DNA of 64,000 bases. Source: Ulota crispa (lineage: Eukaryota > Streptophyta > Bryopsida > Orthotrichales > Orthotrichaceae). Of this stretch, positions 23,161 to 34,852 are shown piece by piece. The stretch covers positions 11,772,409-11,836,408 of the forward strand of contig OY987250.1 in assembly GCA_963920765.1 (NCBI GenBank), in the 5' to 3' direction. Position 1 is the first letter of the stretch; each line of letters begins with the position of its first letter. The notes under the pieces are model-generated. The model searched no databases, had not been told where the DNA came from, and saw only the letters and a list, made by a program, of their open reading frames with translations. Made by a program: the position numbers and the translations under genes.

Positions 23161-24213
23161 CTATGTCAGACATAGCTCATAACTCAAAGTTATGAACTTC
23201 CATAACTCCTTCAGTTATGAGCTTCCTTGTGGCTTATCCAAAAGAAGTTAGCGACCACCTCTAGAGGTGGTCGCTAACGTTATGGTCTTATGGAAGCTTG
23301 TAGTTTGGCAGCGCTTGTCTCTCTTTGTGGCTCTATTGCCGCAGCTCATATAGATACTTTGCAATTATAAGATGTAATTTATTTTTCAAAATATCTTTAA
23401 TATAATTTGACATTATTTAAACAAATGTAAAACTAAATTATCACTACAAACAACTTTGTTTCAATTAGTATTTGGATAGAATTGTCTTTCTTAGAGGTTT
23501 CATGACAATTTTTTGTTGTGTGATAAGGTAGGATTCCAAGAAGTATATGATTTTTCAATTGTTCTAAGAATATATTCCAATCAAGGAAGATGATATTGAA
23601 ATTTCCAAACGTATGATTGTTGTATATATGTGATGAAAGGGAAATTATTAGAGCACTCCAATCCCATATTAAAGATACCCATAACTAAATCTACAAAAAA
23701 CTCAATGTGAACTTACAAACCCACTAGGAATACAAGCTACTTTTAAGTTTCTTTCAAAATACGTTTTTCAGCAACATTTTTAGAGAACCAACCCCTCTCA
23801 ACTCATAGTTAATTGATAAATGATCATCTTATACCAAAATTCTCTAGGAATTGACCTAACATGAATACCAAGAATTAAAGAGTGCTTGCGTTAAGAGCAT
23901 TAGAATCATACTAATTCCTCTAGGCTCTAGCAATGAATTTTCATGTTTCCAAATTTGTGTGAGAACTTACCATTTGTGCTAATGAAGGAAGATTGTGCAA
24001 ATTTCCTATGCATATGCTGCACTCTTTTTGATGGATATTTGGTGTTTGCAAAATGCCAAATAAACTCTAGAAATATGCATTATTTATTATAATGGTCATT
24101 GAAACTTTGCAGCCATGAAACATGAACACACATTTTAGAATTTTTTTTTAAAATTAGTAAACAACTTTTTCAATTTGCAAGACTGCTACATATTCATGGT
24201 TAGTATTGATTAT
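23161..24213. other. Non-coding gap with a perfect palindrome
   Basis: AT-rich DNA without a gene. A 32-bp perfect palindrome lies at 23247-23278, and short inverted words (AGTTATGA, CATAACT) precede it at about 23170-23220. No flanking target duplication was fixed. Confidence 0.55.
23247..23278. repeat. 32-bp perfect palindrome
   Basis: The arm GTTAGCGACCACCTCT is followed directly by its reverse complement, with no loop. Perfect loopless palindromes of this length are prone to deletion; it may be the core of a small foldback insertion. Confidence 0.9.
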
Positions 24214-24419
24214 CACTAGTAGAAACTTGTGTTTTTCTTGATGCATTTTTTTGGACATCCAACTTTTTTTTTGTTAACAAGGACATCAAACATAACACAA
24301 AGATGTTTTTTTTGGCATCAAGCATAACACTAAGATGTTAACTTTAACATTAACTATAACATTGAAAAATGTAGATGTCCAAAAAAATGCATCAAGAAAA
24401 ACTTGAGTTTCTACTAATG
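24214..24419. mobile_element. CACTA-type MITE (206 bp)
   Basis: It starts CACTAGTAGAAACTTGTG and ends with an inverted copy finishing CTACTAATG, flanked by the 3-bp duplication TAT (24211-24213 and 24420-24422). The arms run on through CTTGATGCATTTTTTTGGAC. CACTA ends with a 3-bp target fit a non-autonomous CACTA element. Confidence 0.8.
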
Positions 24420-24422
24420 TAT

Positions 24423-26270
24423 TTCCACTTTATACATGACTTTTAAGTATCATGTTGATTATCAATTCAAATTCTAAGATGTGATGCTTTTCATTATGAA
24501 TACATTTGATCACTTGCTCAAGATTCTTTCAATTAGGTGCCTAGAGAAGCAAAAGATATGTTGAACTTTCACATTTTATAAACAAAAATTGATGCTAATC
24601 TTTAGTTTGCCAAAAACAAGGATATTTTCAATATAAACACTCACTCAAAAAGGCTCCAATTTCACTATGGAAGAGAAAGTAAGTATTACACAGCAATCGA
24701 GATGTTATGTGATTGTTGCTAGTAGTACCTGGAGTAGATGTTTTGCGGGTGGCTAGTTGAGGCCAAGGAAGAGGCTTGATGGAAGGAAGTTGAGTTGAAT
24801 TCTTGGTCAAGTTCTTGCAAAGGATTGAGTTCTTGAGAAGAATAAAATTTGGATTTGTGAATTAAAACTGCACTTGCAAAGCTAAGGCTTAGTCTTTGGC
24901 TTTGTCACTCTTCTTCTTTTGATATGACATTAACTTTTTATTTGTTATCTTGGCCTAGAGCCAATCACCAATAAACTTTGGTATACTTGGAAATTTTCTA
25001 TGCAGCAAGTGATTTCATAGAGAAAGGAATGTCACAATTAACACAACATCCACAAGGCATTCAAGGTCTACACTATTGATTTGATTCTATACAAAACTAA
25101 CAAAGCAAGTTTCTATTCTAGTTGTATTGTATTGTAAAACAATGTACATAATAAAAATGTAGTTAAAGTTGTATTAATAAAATAAAATAAAATGTTAGAT
25201 ATAAAAATAAAATAAAAATCTATATATATAATTGAATGCAGTCCAATTTGTCTGAGGCCATAGTCCTCCACCTAATTGGCTAAAGACAAGTTTTGTGTAA
25301 AAATAGAGTAAATTACAAATTTAACTAAAGCAAAATTTGGATGTCCTTTTAAAAATAGAAAAGGGTACAAGTTTAATTGAATCTTTTTCTATTGCATGGA
25401 AGCTAGGTAAGGAATGAATGGGATTGGTGGGAGATGCATGGAGGGCACAATTCCTTCAGTATGACAAATAATTTTTTTTGCATAAAATAACAAAAAACAA
25501 AAAAAATAGAAGTAAAACATAAGTATAAAAAGAGAGAGGGAAGTGATTAGATTGTTATGAATTTAGGATATTATGATTATGTGAGTTGTTATGAAATCAT
25601 GATTATGAATAAAATATGCATGTGTGTTGAAAGAGTATATCTGTGTGCAAAGTTTTTGTTTCTTATTTATTAGTACATCCATTATTCTTGACCAATCTTT
25701 TTGCAAAAAGACTTTGTATTTTCAAAGACAACTTTTTTGCCACAAAATGGTTCAAAAGACCAAATAACAAAACAATAGATTGTTAGTTGGCAAGACCAGT
25801 GTAGTAAAAACACAATCAATTCTTTACACGTAATCCACACACAGTTGCAAATTGTTGAGTATGCATTTGTAAGTGCAGCAACACAGCTTGTAGACAAAGA
25901 AAAGCAAAAACGGGATAATCTCTTCTGACTAAACAAGATATTCACCAGGTTTCTTCAAAAGCAAAAAAGTTGACTTCCACATTTGAACTTCCTTTAGGCA
26001 GTCGAAACCCTAATTTTACTTTCAAAACAATTACACTAAGATAGGACCACCCATTCCCAATCAAGGATTCAAACCCAACCTATAGGATTTACTATTTCCA
26101 ACTAGTCTATTTCCAAGCCTTGGAATGCATTTTTTTCCCTTTTCAACCGTAAGACTAATGAAGTCATGACATGTGTCCCAAAAGAAAGTAGGACCAAGTG
26201 AGCAAGAAGTATTTTGGCTATGATTGGGATTAGGAGAGTATAGTGATTGTCTATAGGTTTAGAACACTTT
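24423..26270. other. Non-coding AT-rich gap
   Basis: No gene or delimited repeat was recognised. A very AT-rich run at about 25120-25230 consists of AAATAAAAT words. Confidence 0.5.
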
Positions 26271-26551
26271 AAACCTCATATTCACCAAAATGGGAGTTTT
26301 CCATGGAAATGAGAGGTACTGTAAAGGAAAGTCAATGAAAGGTTTTATGTCAATTCAACTTGATTTGAGCTGAATTGACATAAAATCTTTCAATTTTTAC
26401 CTAAAATTAGAAGGTTTTATGGCAATTTAGGTCAACTGGACCTAAATTGCAATAAAACCTTTCAAAACTAACTTGAAATTGAAAAGTTTTATGTCTCCTT
26501 TGGTTACTTTGGGAGGTGCCCAATCTCCCATTTTGCTAAATATGAGGTTTT
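26271..26551. mobile_element. Foldback element with two inner hairpins
   Basis: The outer ends (AAACCTCATATTCACC with AAAATGGGAG) are inverted at 26525-26550. Inside, two successive hairpins (about 26336-26393 and 26411-26464) share the word GGTTTTATG(T/G)CAATT, with arms of about 24 bp in the second. No target duplication was fixed. Confidence 0.55.
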
Positions 26552-26573
26552 TACACACTCCAAAAGTTGTATA

Positions 26574-26878
26574 AGGTAGCAACACCCATAGCCATCACTG
26601 TACCCATAACCATCACCTCTAAAATTTTGAAAAATCTGTGGAAGTGAATAGACAAGGATGTACAACATGTGAACATGAAACCTTAGTGTTGGTATTAGAT
26701 GCAATTGCAGTCGGCTCTTTAAATTTCACAACTTATTCTCATAGTATCCAAATAATACATTTGAAAGTGCAAGGTCTCCAATTTTTTCTTGTTAATAGAA
26801 TCCTATAATTTGCTAGATGCTAATGAATATATATCATGTTTAAAACCCTTATTTTGACTGTTATGGGTGTTGCTATTT
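26574..26878. mobile_element. TA-flanked AGGTAG MITE, degenerate copy
   Basis: The left end AGGTAGCAACACCCATA is mirrored at the right end (TATGGGTGTTGCTATTT), and TA lies on both sides. The right end has changed from the family consensus. Inverted matching continues a few bases beyond the TA (GTTGTA against TACAAC), so the true limit could be slightly wider. Confidence 0.6.
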
Positions 26879-26880
26879 TA

Positions 26881-27397
26881 CAACTTTGTTTTGCATAAAA
26901 AATTCCAAATTTTTTTATGTTACAATATTTTGTATGAAGCCACCAAAGAAAAATTTGCGCCACATTGTTGTTCTACCATGCCGTCCTGCACATGCTTAAA
27001 TGATTGGGAATGAGTGGTCCTACTTTGGGCTCCACGAACTCTCGCAAACAAAATATGAACAGTCACTTGAGGATGGGAGGTTGTTTCAAGCATGTGTGCA
27101 ATCCACCAGTCTTTCTTCAAAAAGAGATTTGCTTGAAATTGCACTAAACTGCACAAGTGTTCCAGGCTGCTTCTATTTAAAAGATTCAAGCTCCCGCATC
27201 AAGCAAAGATTAGTGATTCACATAGGTAATTCTATAATTAGCTTAAGTGGCTAAAACACTGCTAATTGAACGGAAGAACTCAGGTTGAACCACTAGTATT
27301 TTCATTTTTGTAGCAAAAGTAAAATGTTGATAGGCATTTTTCTACATGTAATCACAATTGAGTAAACAAATGTGATTGCTCTCAGAAGTTTGGTAAA
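26881..27397. other. Gap with one open frame of unknown meaning
   Basis: An 84-codon + strand frame (27000-27254) and an 89-codon - strand frame (26920-27189) overlap. Neither shows a family I recognise. Base composition here is less AT-rich than around it, so a relic of a real exon is possible. Confidence 0.3.
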
Positions 27398-27399
27398 TA

Positions 27400-27616
27400 A
27401 GGTAGGTGCACCTTAATCCGCCCATGCACCTTAAACCGCTCAAATGTATGCTTGTGAGGGAATTCTACACTAAAAATCTACAAAAGTCATAGATATCCTA
27501 TTTTTAGGCCTAAAAATAGGGTATCTATGGCTTGCCTAGATATCCAATGTAAAATTTTCTCAAGGCGTACATTTGAGCGGTTTAAGGTGCATGGATAGAT
27601 TAAGGTGTACCTACCT
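27400..27616. mobile_element. TA-flanked AGGTAG MITE (217 bp)
   Basis: The ends AGGTAGGTGCACCTTAAT and the inverted ATTAAGGTGTACCTACCT are flanked by TA (27398-27399 and 27617-27618). A second inverted block, GCACCTTAAACCGCTCAAAT, lies inside each end, and a central hairpin surrounds CTATTTTTAGGCCTAAAAAT. Confidence 0.8.
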
Positions 27617-27619
27617 TAA

Positions 27620-27980
27620 CCCCTAAATGCCCATGAGGACTTTTTTGTCCTTTGGCCTTGAAAAAGCATTTTGTACAACAAAAAAAAGTTGTTTTTCATT
27701 TGTTTTGTTTTCCAAAATGACCGTAAACACATGATCCGTCATAGAAGGCAAATATTAACAATCTTATCAAATATACCCATGTTTTAGGTAACTCAAATTA
27801 TGAGAAAATTCAAAATCACGGTATTAGGTCCCAAGCTAATCTTATTGCAATTTTCATGAGGACAGCATGCACTATTAACTATTAAGACTTTTGGAAGCAA
27901 TACTATTGGTGCCCATCAATCAAAACACTGTTGAAGCTACAGTATGGGCAAGCCATAGCCACCCACATGATGTTTAAGAG
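27620..27980 (+). mobile_element. TTAA-flanked MITE (361 bp)
   Basis: It begins after TTAA (27616-27619) with CCCCTAAATGCCCATGAGG and ends TTTAAGAG before TTAA (27981-27984). It is collinear with 48593-48953 (also 361 bp) and related to 49888-50246. The left TTAA overlaps the target of the preceding TA element. No coding frame. Confidence 0.7.
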
Positions 27981-28216
27981 TTAACCTTGAGCTAAACCTT
28001 TGAATGCCACAAAAGCCCTTTGCAGCCGTATGTATGGCCACTTGTACATACGTGTTTGAGTTGCTCTGGAGGCTTTCTAAACTTTTTTATGCACCCACCA
28101 TCATACAACCCTTCAATGTTGTGACACTTAATTTGTAGCTAATTCAAACTTTTGAATAGTGATTGCCACCGTATTTGGTATCGCAACTCCAAAGTCCAAG
28201 GGGCCTTCATGGGTTA

Positions 28217-28534
28217 AGGTAGTGTGTTCTAATTGCGTTCGTGCTCTAATTGCGTGCGGCTCTAAGAACAAGAGACATTTTAGATTAAATATCTATGATT
28301 GTTATTGATGAGTAAGGTGGGACTAGCTTTTCACGCTCTAATTGCATGAGGCTTTAAGAATGAGAGACATTTTAGATTAAATATCTATGATTGTTATTAA
28401 TGAGTAAGGTGGGACTAGCTTAAGCTAGTCCCACCTTACTCATTAATAACAATCATAGATATTTAATCTAAAATGTCTCTCATTCTTAAAGCCTCACGCA
28501 ATTAGAGCATGAACGCAATTAGAACACACTACCT
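28217..28534. mobile_element. TA-flanked AGGTAG MITE with duplicated arm (318 bp)
   Basis: The ends AGGTAGTGTGTTCTAATTGC and its inverted copy are flanked by TA (28215-28216 and 28535-28536). The right half is a near-perfect palindrome centred near 28420 (CTAGCTTAAGCTAG), with arms of about 85 bp. The left arm is present twice in tandem (about 105 bp apart), so the element has three copies of one arm. Confidence 0.8.
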
Positions 28535-28536
28535 TA

Positions 28537-29434
28537 CTTACAGTCATCGCATTCTGCCCACAGTTCACTGCAATGCGAGTGTGCGTGCAGACTCTTGCCT
28601 TAAATGCAGGAGCCTATAACCGCAGACCAATAATCGGGAAGAACCGGTTATCAGTACAAAGTCAGCTGTTTGAAATGGCACATAACAACGGTTTGAAATC
28701 CAAAACTACGTAAAAAAAATTGGTGGGAAAAATGAAATCAAGTTACCTAGAAATAAATTCAAAGAGGTGTGGTATGAGTGCATGACTGATTAGTTTTCTG
28801 TTTCGTTAAGAATTTCATGCGTCGGGGGCACAATGATCATTTTTCCACAGATCGGTGCATCCATGTCATCTCGAGTGTAAGCTTATCTCACAACCATGCA
28901 CATTCAACAATTCTTTAATGTCGTCGAACAGCGTCTTTTTGCCGGCGCTTCGGGATTGCTGTCGTCGTTGTCGTCGTTGCTGCAGCTCCCCTCTCGTGCT
29001 GTTATATCTCATGCTTACAAGCATCCTGAGTTTCAAGTAGCTCTCCCATCTCATTCAGCTGAATGATGCCGACTTTTGCAGACTTTTTTGATAATACTTG
29101 TGTGGACAGTTTGAACTCCTCGTCTCTTGCTTCATCTGAGTGAATGACCACCGACAGGCCGAGCAGGAAAATTTCTTGCCGTTTCTCATCATGAGGGTTA
29201 GTCGAAGAGCAGGATCCTTGTCAGAGTTTGATGACGGGCGGTAAAAGCGAGAAGAGCATTAGATCGATGTGGTAGTAGCAGTACACGGCAGCTGGTTACG
29301 CTTTGGATCCCTAATTGGTGGAGAATTTTTGAGCATTTCGTACTTCGGTGAAGGCATTACAGTTCTTGATAAGGGCTTGAATTGGACAAGAGACACTACT
29401 GAATGAGGCAGCAGGGGAACTCTCGGAATCATCC
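28537..29434 (+). promoter_or_regulatory. Upstream region of the LysM receptor kinase relic
   Basis: No gene. GC content rises toward 29435, as in the leaders of the other genes here. A GTCGTT run lies near 28965-28980. Promoter function is assumed from position only. Confidence 0.35.
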
Positions 29435-32400
29435 ATGGCCAACTACGAGTGTAGTGTGTTGGTGATGAAGGCCTTAGTAGTAGTGCTGCAGTGTGCGTGT
29501 TTGATTCCCTGGACAATCGGGGAGGCTGCGTACGTGCCAGCGACGGGGTGCGACACTGCGTTTGCTTTCTACCGGATTCGTTCAGGCGAGAATTTGACTT
29601 CCATCGGGCAAAAGTTCCAAACGACACAGGAGAAAATCGAAGATATCAATTCTAACACCGTGGATCTTAATTTCATTGAGGCTGGCGATCCATTGCGCAT
29701 CCCTTTTACTTGCGATTGCGTCAATGACCAACTGTTACACATGTTCCAGTACCAGGTATGGCTTGTTAGGTTATCCTGACCTCCAGATTGGATCATTGAA
29801 ATTCGCACTTGGTTGTACTATCGTTTGCATTCTTTCTAATTAAAGGAAGTTTCCCTCAAACTGTGAAACCGAGGATCTGCCCTGTGTCTACATGCTGAGA
29901 GTTAATGTTGATTTTTATGTTTGTTGCTGAGAAAGGAGTAAATCTGATTCAGCGATTGTGGAGATTTGGTGGATTGATCATGAAAACCTATGCACTAGAC
30001 TATGCTTATTCTGACCTTCCTTACTCCTCCAAGATTTGCATGAGGAGCCTGAAACCAAGACACTGTCCACAAATGCAATCTTAGCATTCGGCAGCGTACA
30101 TGTAGTGAGACTATAGATGTACGGGTTGGAGTTCTGGTTGGAGGACTACAAGTCTCTATCAGATAGATCTCGGATTAATTTTTTGTGATTTTTCCAGGTC
30201 GCAGGGAACGACAAGCTTAACAGCATCAATGCCACTACCTACCAGAATCTTACGCAAGGTGGTTGGGTAGCAGCGGTGAACAATGTTGCAGATCCTAATT
30301 ACTTAACGACTGAGCAGTTCTTGAAGGTTCCCCGATAACTCCGCCAGCTCGAGTCATTACTTTCTTCTTACATATGTAGTACTGCGCGGTGCGGGTGGCA
30401 ATCTGAGCGGCATTGCTTCGGAATTCGACGCGAGTACAGAGCTTATTAAATAATTTAGTCCAGGCGTTGTTTGGGACAACCTTCAGCCTACTCAGTATGC
30501 CTTCATTCCACTGCTAGGTATCAACGATGTTGCACTTTGCGTATTTTACACTTGACTGAATGCGGCTGGAACTCTAATTGATTCACTGCAGATTTTCATT
30601 TGAGGACAGTGTCAATAAGCTTACACTAGCCTTCTTCACTAATCAATCTGGGGCGGACATGGTTCAATGATGTAGTACCGCGATTGTTATTGGTCTGATG
30701 CTTTTACTAACTTCTTGATTTTGGGTGATCGCAGACCCAAGCTACAATCCTCAGAACGGGTGCGTTTGAATCTGCATTCTGGTGAAGTTTAGTTTAAGCA
30801 TATTCAAAACCTGCAGAGACATCTTGAATATACATGGAGACCATAATCAACGTCAAACTCTTGTCATCTTATTTCCGTAATCGTTGGTTTTGCACTGTAA
30901 CTAAGAGTCAGCTGATGAGCTTATTCTACGATCTGGTAAACTGTTATTTGTGGCAGTGGCACAAGTGAGTGGCGCTCCCTAGACTTCATGTCTCGACCCC
31001 AAGCCCTTGGGCTTCCATTTGACTTGAAAATCTGGCTTGCGAGGTCATTGGAGAGATTTTTTTTCATTTTGTCACCTCGTGCACTCAATCGAAGATATGA
31101 AACCTAAAACTGATATTTTTAAATGTGCAATATGGTTCAGACTTCCGTTCTGATTTCTGAGGTACTTTCATGGCCGTTGGGAAGCTGTTGTTTAACCATG
31201 TGTTCTGGAGAGGCACGAAATGCAGGGAATTCTACAAACACGGGTACAATAGTTGGAGCCGTGGTGCGAGGAACAGTGGTTGTACTTGCTGATCTTGCAC
31301 TTGTTCTTTACTACCTCCGCATCTAAAAACCAAAACAACAACGGAGCCTTGCAGAACCATGCGCTTTTCATCAAGAGCGGTGGGAACCGTTCTGGATCGG
31401 CCAGGGACTTGCTCAATATGCATTCTTGTCAGTGACCCTGAACCAATTGGCATTCAATTATCCTTGAGCTCTTTTCTTTGTTCCGTGCCATCCACTGCAT
31501 TCATATTCTGCTTCAGTTTCCGTACTTTATGGTGTATCCGAGCATTTACCATAAATAAACGATAATTTGGCAATCCTCTCACCAGATGCATTTGATATTG
31601 GGATGTTTCTGTGAGCTTTTCCACAGCGTCCGCAAAAGCAGGCTCAAATCCAGGAGGTGCTTCATTCGGCCCTACAGGACTGGCATATTACACTGTGAGC
31701 AAGTCAGTGGAGTTCACGTATGAGGAGCTGGCCAATGCCACTGACGATTTCAGTGTTGCTAATAAGATCGGAGAAGGTGGATTTGCAGTGGTTTTTATGG
31801 AGAAACACGAGGACAGGTTATTCAGGCGATATCTCTCGTTTTTCCCAGCCTCCTTGCATTTTCATTCACTGTAGGGAGCCTGTTCCATGCCTTCTAAAAT
31901 TTTTATATAACTGTTTTGTGTGTCGCGTGTCTATTCTGAGAGATCAACCTAGAATGGTGTTGAGTTGTTCTCATCTAGCCCTAATTGCTGGACTGTTGCA
32001 GTATACACGGCTGTGATAAGTTTTTAAACTGTTGGCTTTAATGTCTGTGCATGTGGCTGCTCTACGCTCAAATGTTGCACAGAAACTGGCCATTAAGAGG
32101 ATGAATTTGCAAGCAACCAAGGAGTTCGTGGCTGAGCTCCAAGTTCTTTCGCATGTTCACCACACCAATTTGGTAGCACTTCTCCTTACCGCTTTTGCTG
32201 CTATCAATGCTTAAGCCATGCTACTTTTCTCGACTAATATCAACTCGAGGATGAAAATTATCCTCGATATCATTCCGGTTTTGCTTGGCTTGAAGTTTGG
32301 GTATAAAGCTTTCCGGTCTCTTCAGATATCATCTGCTGCATGTAATTGCGATCCCTGTGATTGCACGTGTTTTTCTGCTATTCCATGTACTTGAGATTAA

Positions 32401-32996
32401 ACAAAGAATTTTGTTAGCTGGTTGCGACTTCAATACGATGCTCACACTTTGGTGGTATGCATTGACGAAACTATGGAGCTAGAAAGAAGAAACCTTCTGC
32501 TTCTATCAGCCTTCTAATCACTCTCTGCAACGGGCTGTTCCAGGTTCAACTGATTGGATACTGTACCACAGACTATTTATTCTTGATATACGAGTTTGTG
32601 GAGAATGGAACTCTTGATTATCGTTTACATTCCACAAAAGGTAAGGCTCGTTGGGTTTGATTTCGGGTTCTGAGTACGGGACGAGGAAAACTTGAGCGTT
32701 AGTGCGTATCAAGTACATTTTATATGACAAAAATAGCTTGCAAACAGCACGTTGTGCAACCAGAACCGAACAGTGCAAGTCGGATGCGTGATACTTGTTA
32801 CCCTCTAAGGTAATATTTTGGCATGAATGATGACAGCTACCCGGGCTCCACTATCTTGGTCATCGAGGGTACAAGTTGCTCTAAATGCAACACCAGGCTT
32901 GGAGTACATTCAGGAGCACACGAGGCCTTCTTACATCCACCGCGACATCAAATCTGCTAATTTTCTTGAACAAAGTTGCTACACCAAACAATGCAT
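29435..32996 (+). pseudogene. LysM receptor-like kinase relic (CERK1/LYK type)
   Basis: Exon 1 (29435-29755) encodes a signal peptide (MKALVVVLQCACL) and LysM parts with paired cysteines (GCDTAFAFYRIRSGENL, IPFTCDC). Exon 2 (from 30198) continues with GNDKLNSINATTYQNL but stops after VPR. A third LysM-like stretch (NLSGIASEFDASTELIK) near 30380-30530 contains a stop. A membrane-like segment follows at about 31250-31325. Kinase pieces follow in order: [16 protein letters not shown] and GEGGFAVV at about 31690-31800 (then disrupted), [18 protein letters not shown] at about 32085-32175, QLIGYC and LIYEFVENGTLDY from 32544, [11 protein letters not shown] near 32930-32965. The kinase ends there: no DFG or later part is present up to the duplication edge at 33174. 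CERK1-type proteins bind chitin or related glycans (family knowledge). Not functional as it stands. Confidence 0.8.
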
Positions 32997-33173
32997 TTAG
33001 ATTCTTGACATTTTGCACTATTTAAATGCTTACCAAGACTACTGTGACTTTTGTCAATAATTACTAGGACAAATAATGGAGGAAGCAAGCAGAGGTTGGG
33101 TGCAGCAACAAGTGCCAAAGCCAGGGAGCAAGGGTAGCTGAAAGTTTAGGCAAAATCAGGAACTGTTGTAGCA
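32997..33173. other. Junction between LysM kinase relic and duplication copy 2
   Basis: About 180 bases of unassigned sequence separate the last recognisable kinase codons from the start of homology with copy 1. They match neither the kinase C-lobe nor copy 1 and may be filler from the rearrangement. Confidence 0.5.
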
Positions 33174-34852
33174 TGAAGAGAGTTGCATGCCCCTCCAGGT
33201 AGGTAAGGCAACCTAATTGTTAAGGCAACCTAAATTTATTATTTGATGGAACCCTCCTATGTTCTTGGAGATTCTCTCGTTGTACTTAGAGATTTCTTTA
33301 TCGGCATGTTTCAATGACAAGAATGGCCAGGAGCTTACAGCCCCGTGTACAATTTTGATTGGTGACGATTTCGGACATATTCCTTCTTTGTGCAGGTGAT
33401 GCCTTTCCCTGTATGAGGCTGTTGCAGCTTGCTGTGTCGTCACGTTGGCACTGGTGCTTCTTTACCGACGATTCCATAAAACCACATGGCGGGAGTCCGG
33501 CACAATCCATCGGCCAGTACAAAAAGTAAGCGGAATTTGTGCTGAATCTTAACCTTTGCTGCTGATTTTATCGAAACATCCTAACTCCTTGCAGCGCACA
33601 CGGATGACACGGAAGCCATTGGATTAAAGACCCACTTGATAGTATATGCCCGTTTAGAATTTCCTTGACAATGTTTGAATGCTCGAACTGTACGGCAAAA
33701 AAGTACATGATCTTCCGTATTAAAATAAATTTCATCTGCTGTGCGAGAAAGGGGAATAGCTCGCTCTGATGCCCCAAGCACTTATAGCAACAGCTTTCCC
33801 TTGAAATAGAAACTCAATGGAATCTAGATGACCAGGTTGACTGACATATGATTCGCTACAAGTTGATTATGTTCTGTGATGTATACCGGGGTATGGTATT
33901 ATATATTTCCTTCATCATTTTATACCTGGACCCACAGTAGAGGCTTCTAGCATGACAAGGGCCTTGAGAGCTGAGTTCAAGAGTAGCACCAGGATATCCC
34001 TGCTAAGGGCATCTCCATCCGAGCTCAAATACTTCATCCAGGGGAAAGTGTACCAGTCGTCTCCCCCACCCGTCCAACTAGGTTGATGAACGTTCATTTA
34101 ACGACAAATCTCCTTGTTTGCAAAAGCAAATAGATTCTTCATTATTGATTATTCAACCTATTATTTGTAGAAGAAATGGTAATATTTGAAAGAGTTACCA
34201 TGTATAATTACATTTTTTTTGCCGTGCCAAGGAGAATGCTTTGGCGGGTCTGTGTATTAGTGTTTCCTTTTAATCCAAAATCTCCCCAACCCGTTGTTTT
34301 CCAGTGCAAGTGGAGATGCTCTAACCTTTTGCTAACTCATAAATAGTTGTGTGTCTGATGGGCCAGATTCCGGTCAGATTCGACAGAAACTCTTTATTGG
34401 CAACCGCGGACGAATGCAGGTTCTGAAGGCAGATTATATGGAACATAAATAAACATTTCTCGAAGGACTCGGTCACTGTATACAGTTCATCACACCGGCC
34501 CGTCAATGCCACTTTAAATTGTGGACACCAGCTGTGTTGTGGAGTACGCGTGATTGGTCATTTCAGGTCGAGAAGAAAAACAGCGTGGTCTGTGCGTGAA
34601 GTGCAGTTATGAAGCCTAACTTTTTTGTTCGTTCTTTCGGAATGCCACTGAACACGAATGAGCGAGAATTTTTTTTGATGGTGTCAATAGAAACCAGGCA
34701 GTACGAAATAAGCTGGTGTTAGAAGTATGCGAGGCGCTAGATTTTGCTGCTTCAAATTTTTACTTGCAGGGAATGACATCTGGGAGTGTGTTGCTGAAAC
34801 CTGGCTTCTGTCGCCCCTTGTTGGAGCTGGCCACAGAGCGCTGTGAGCGAAG
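33174..34852 (+). promoter_or_regulatory. Upstream region of LRR-RLK copy 2
   Basis: Matches 1813-5100 less the insertion 2385-4000. It contains the shared PIF-like element 34007-34321. The last 300 bases before the start codon are well conserved between copies, which would suit leader and promoter. No named promoter element could be fixed. Confidence 0.45.
34007..34321. mobile_element. PIF/Harbinger-like MITE, copy 2 of 4252-4569
   Basis: Same ends (GGGCATCTCC, GGAGATGCTC) and TAA flanks (34004-34006, 34322-34324) as in copy 1; 315 bp with a few small indels. Confidence 0.75.
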
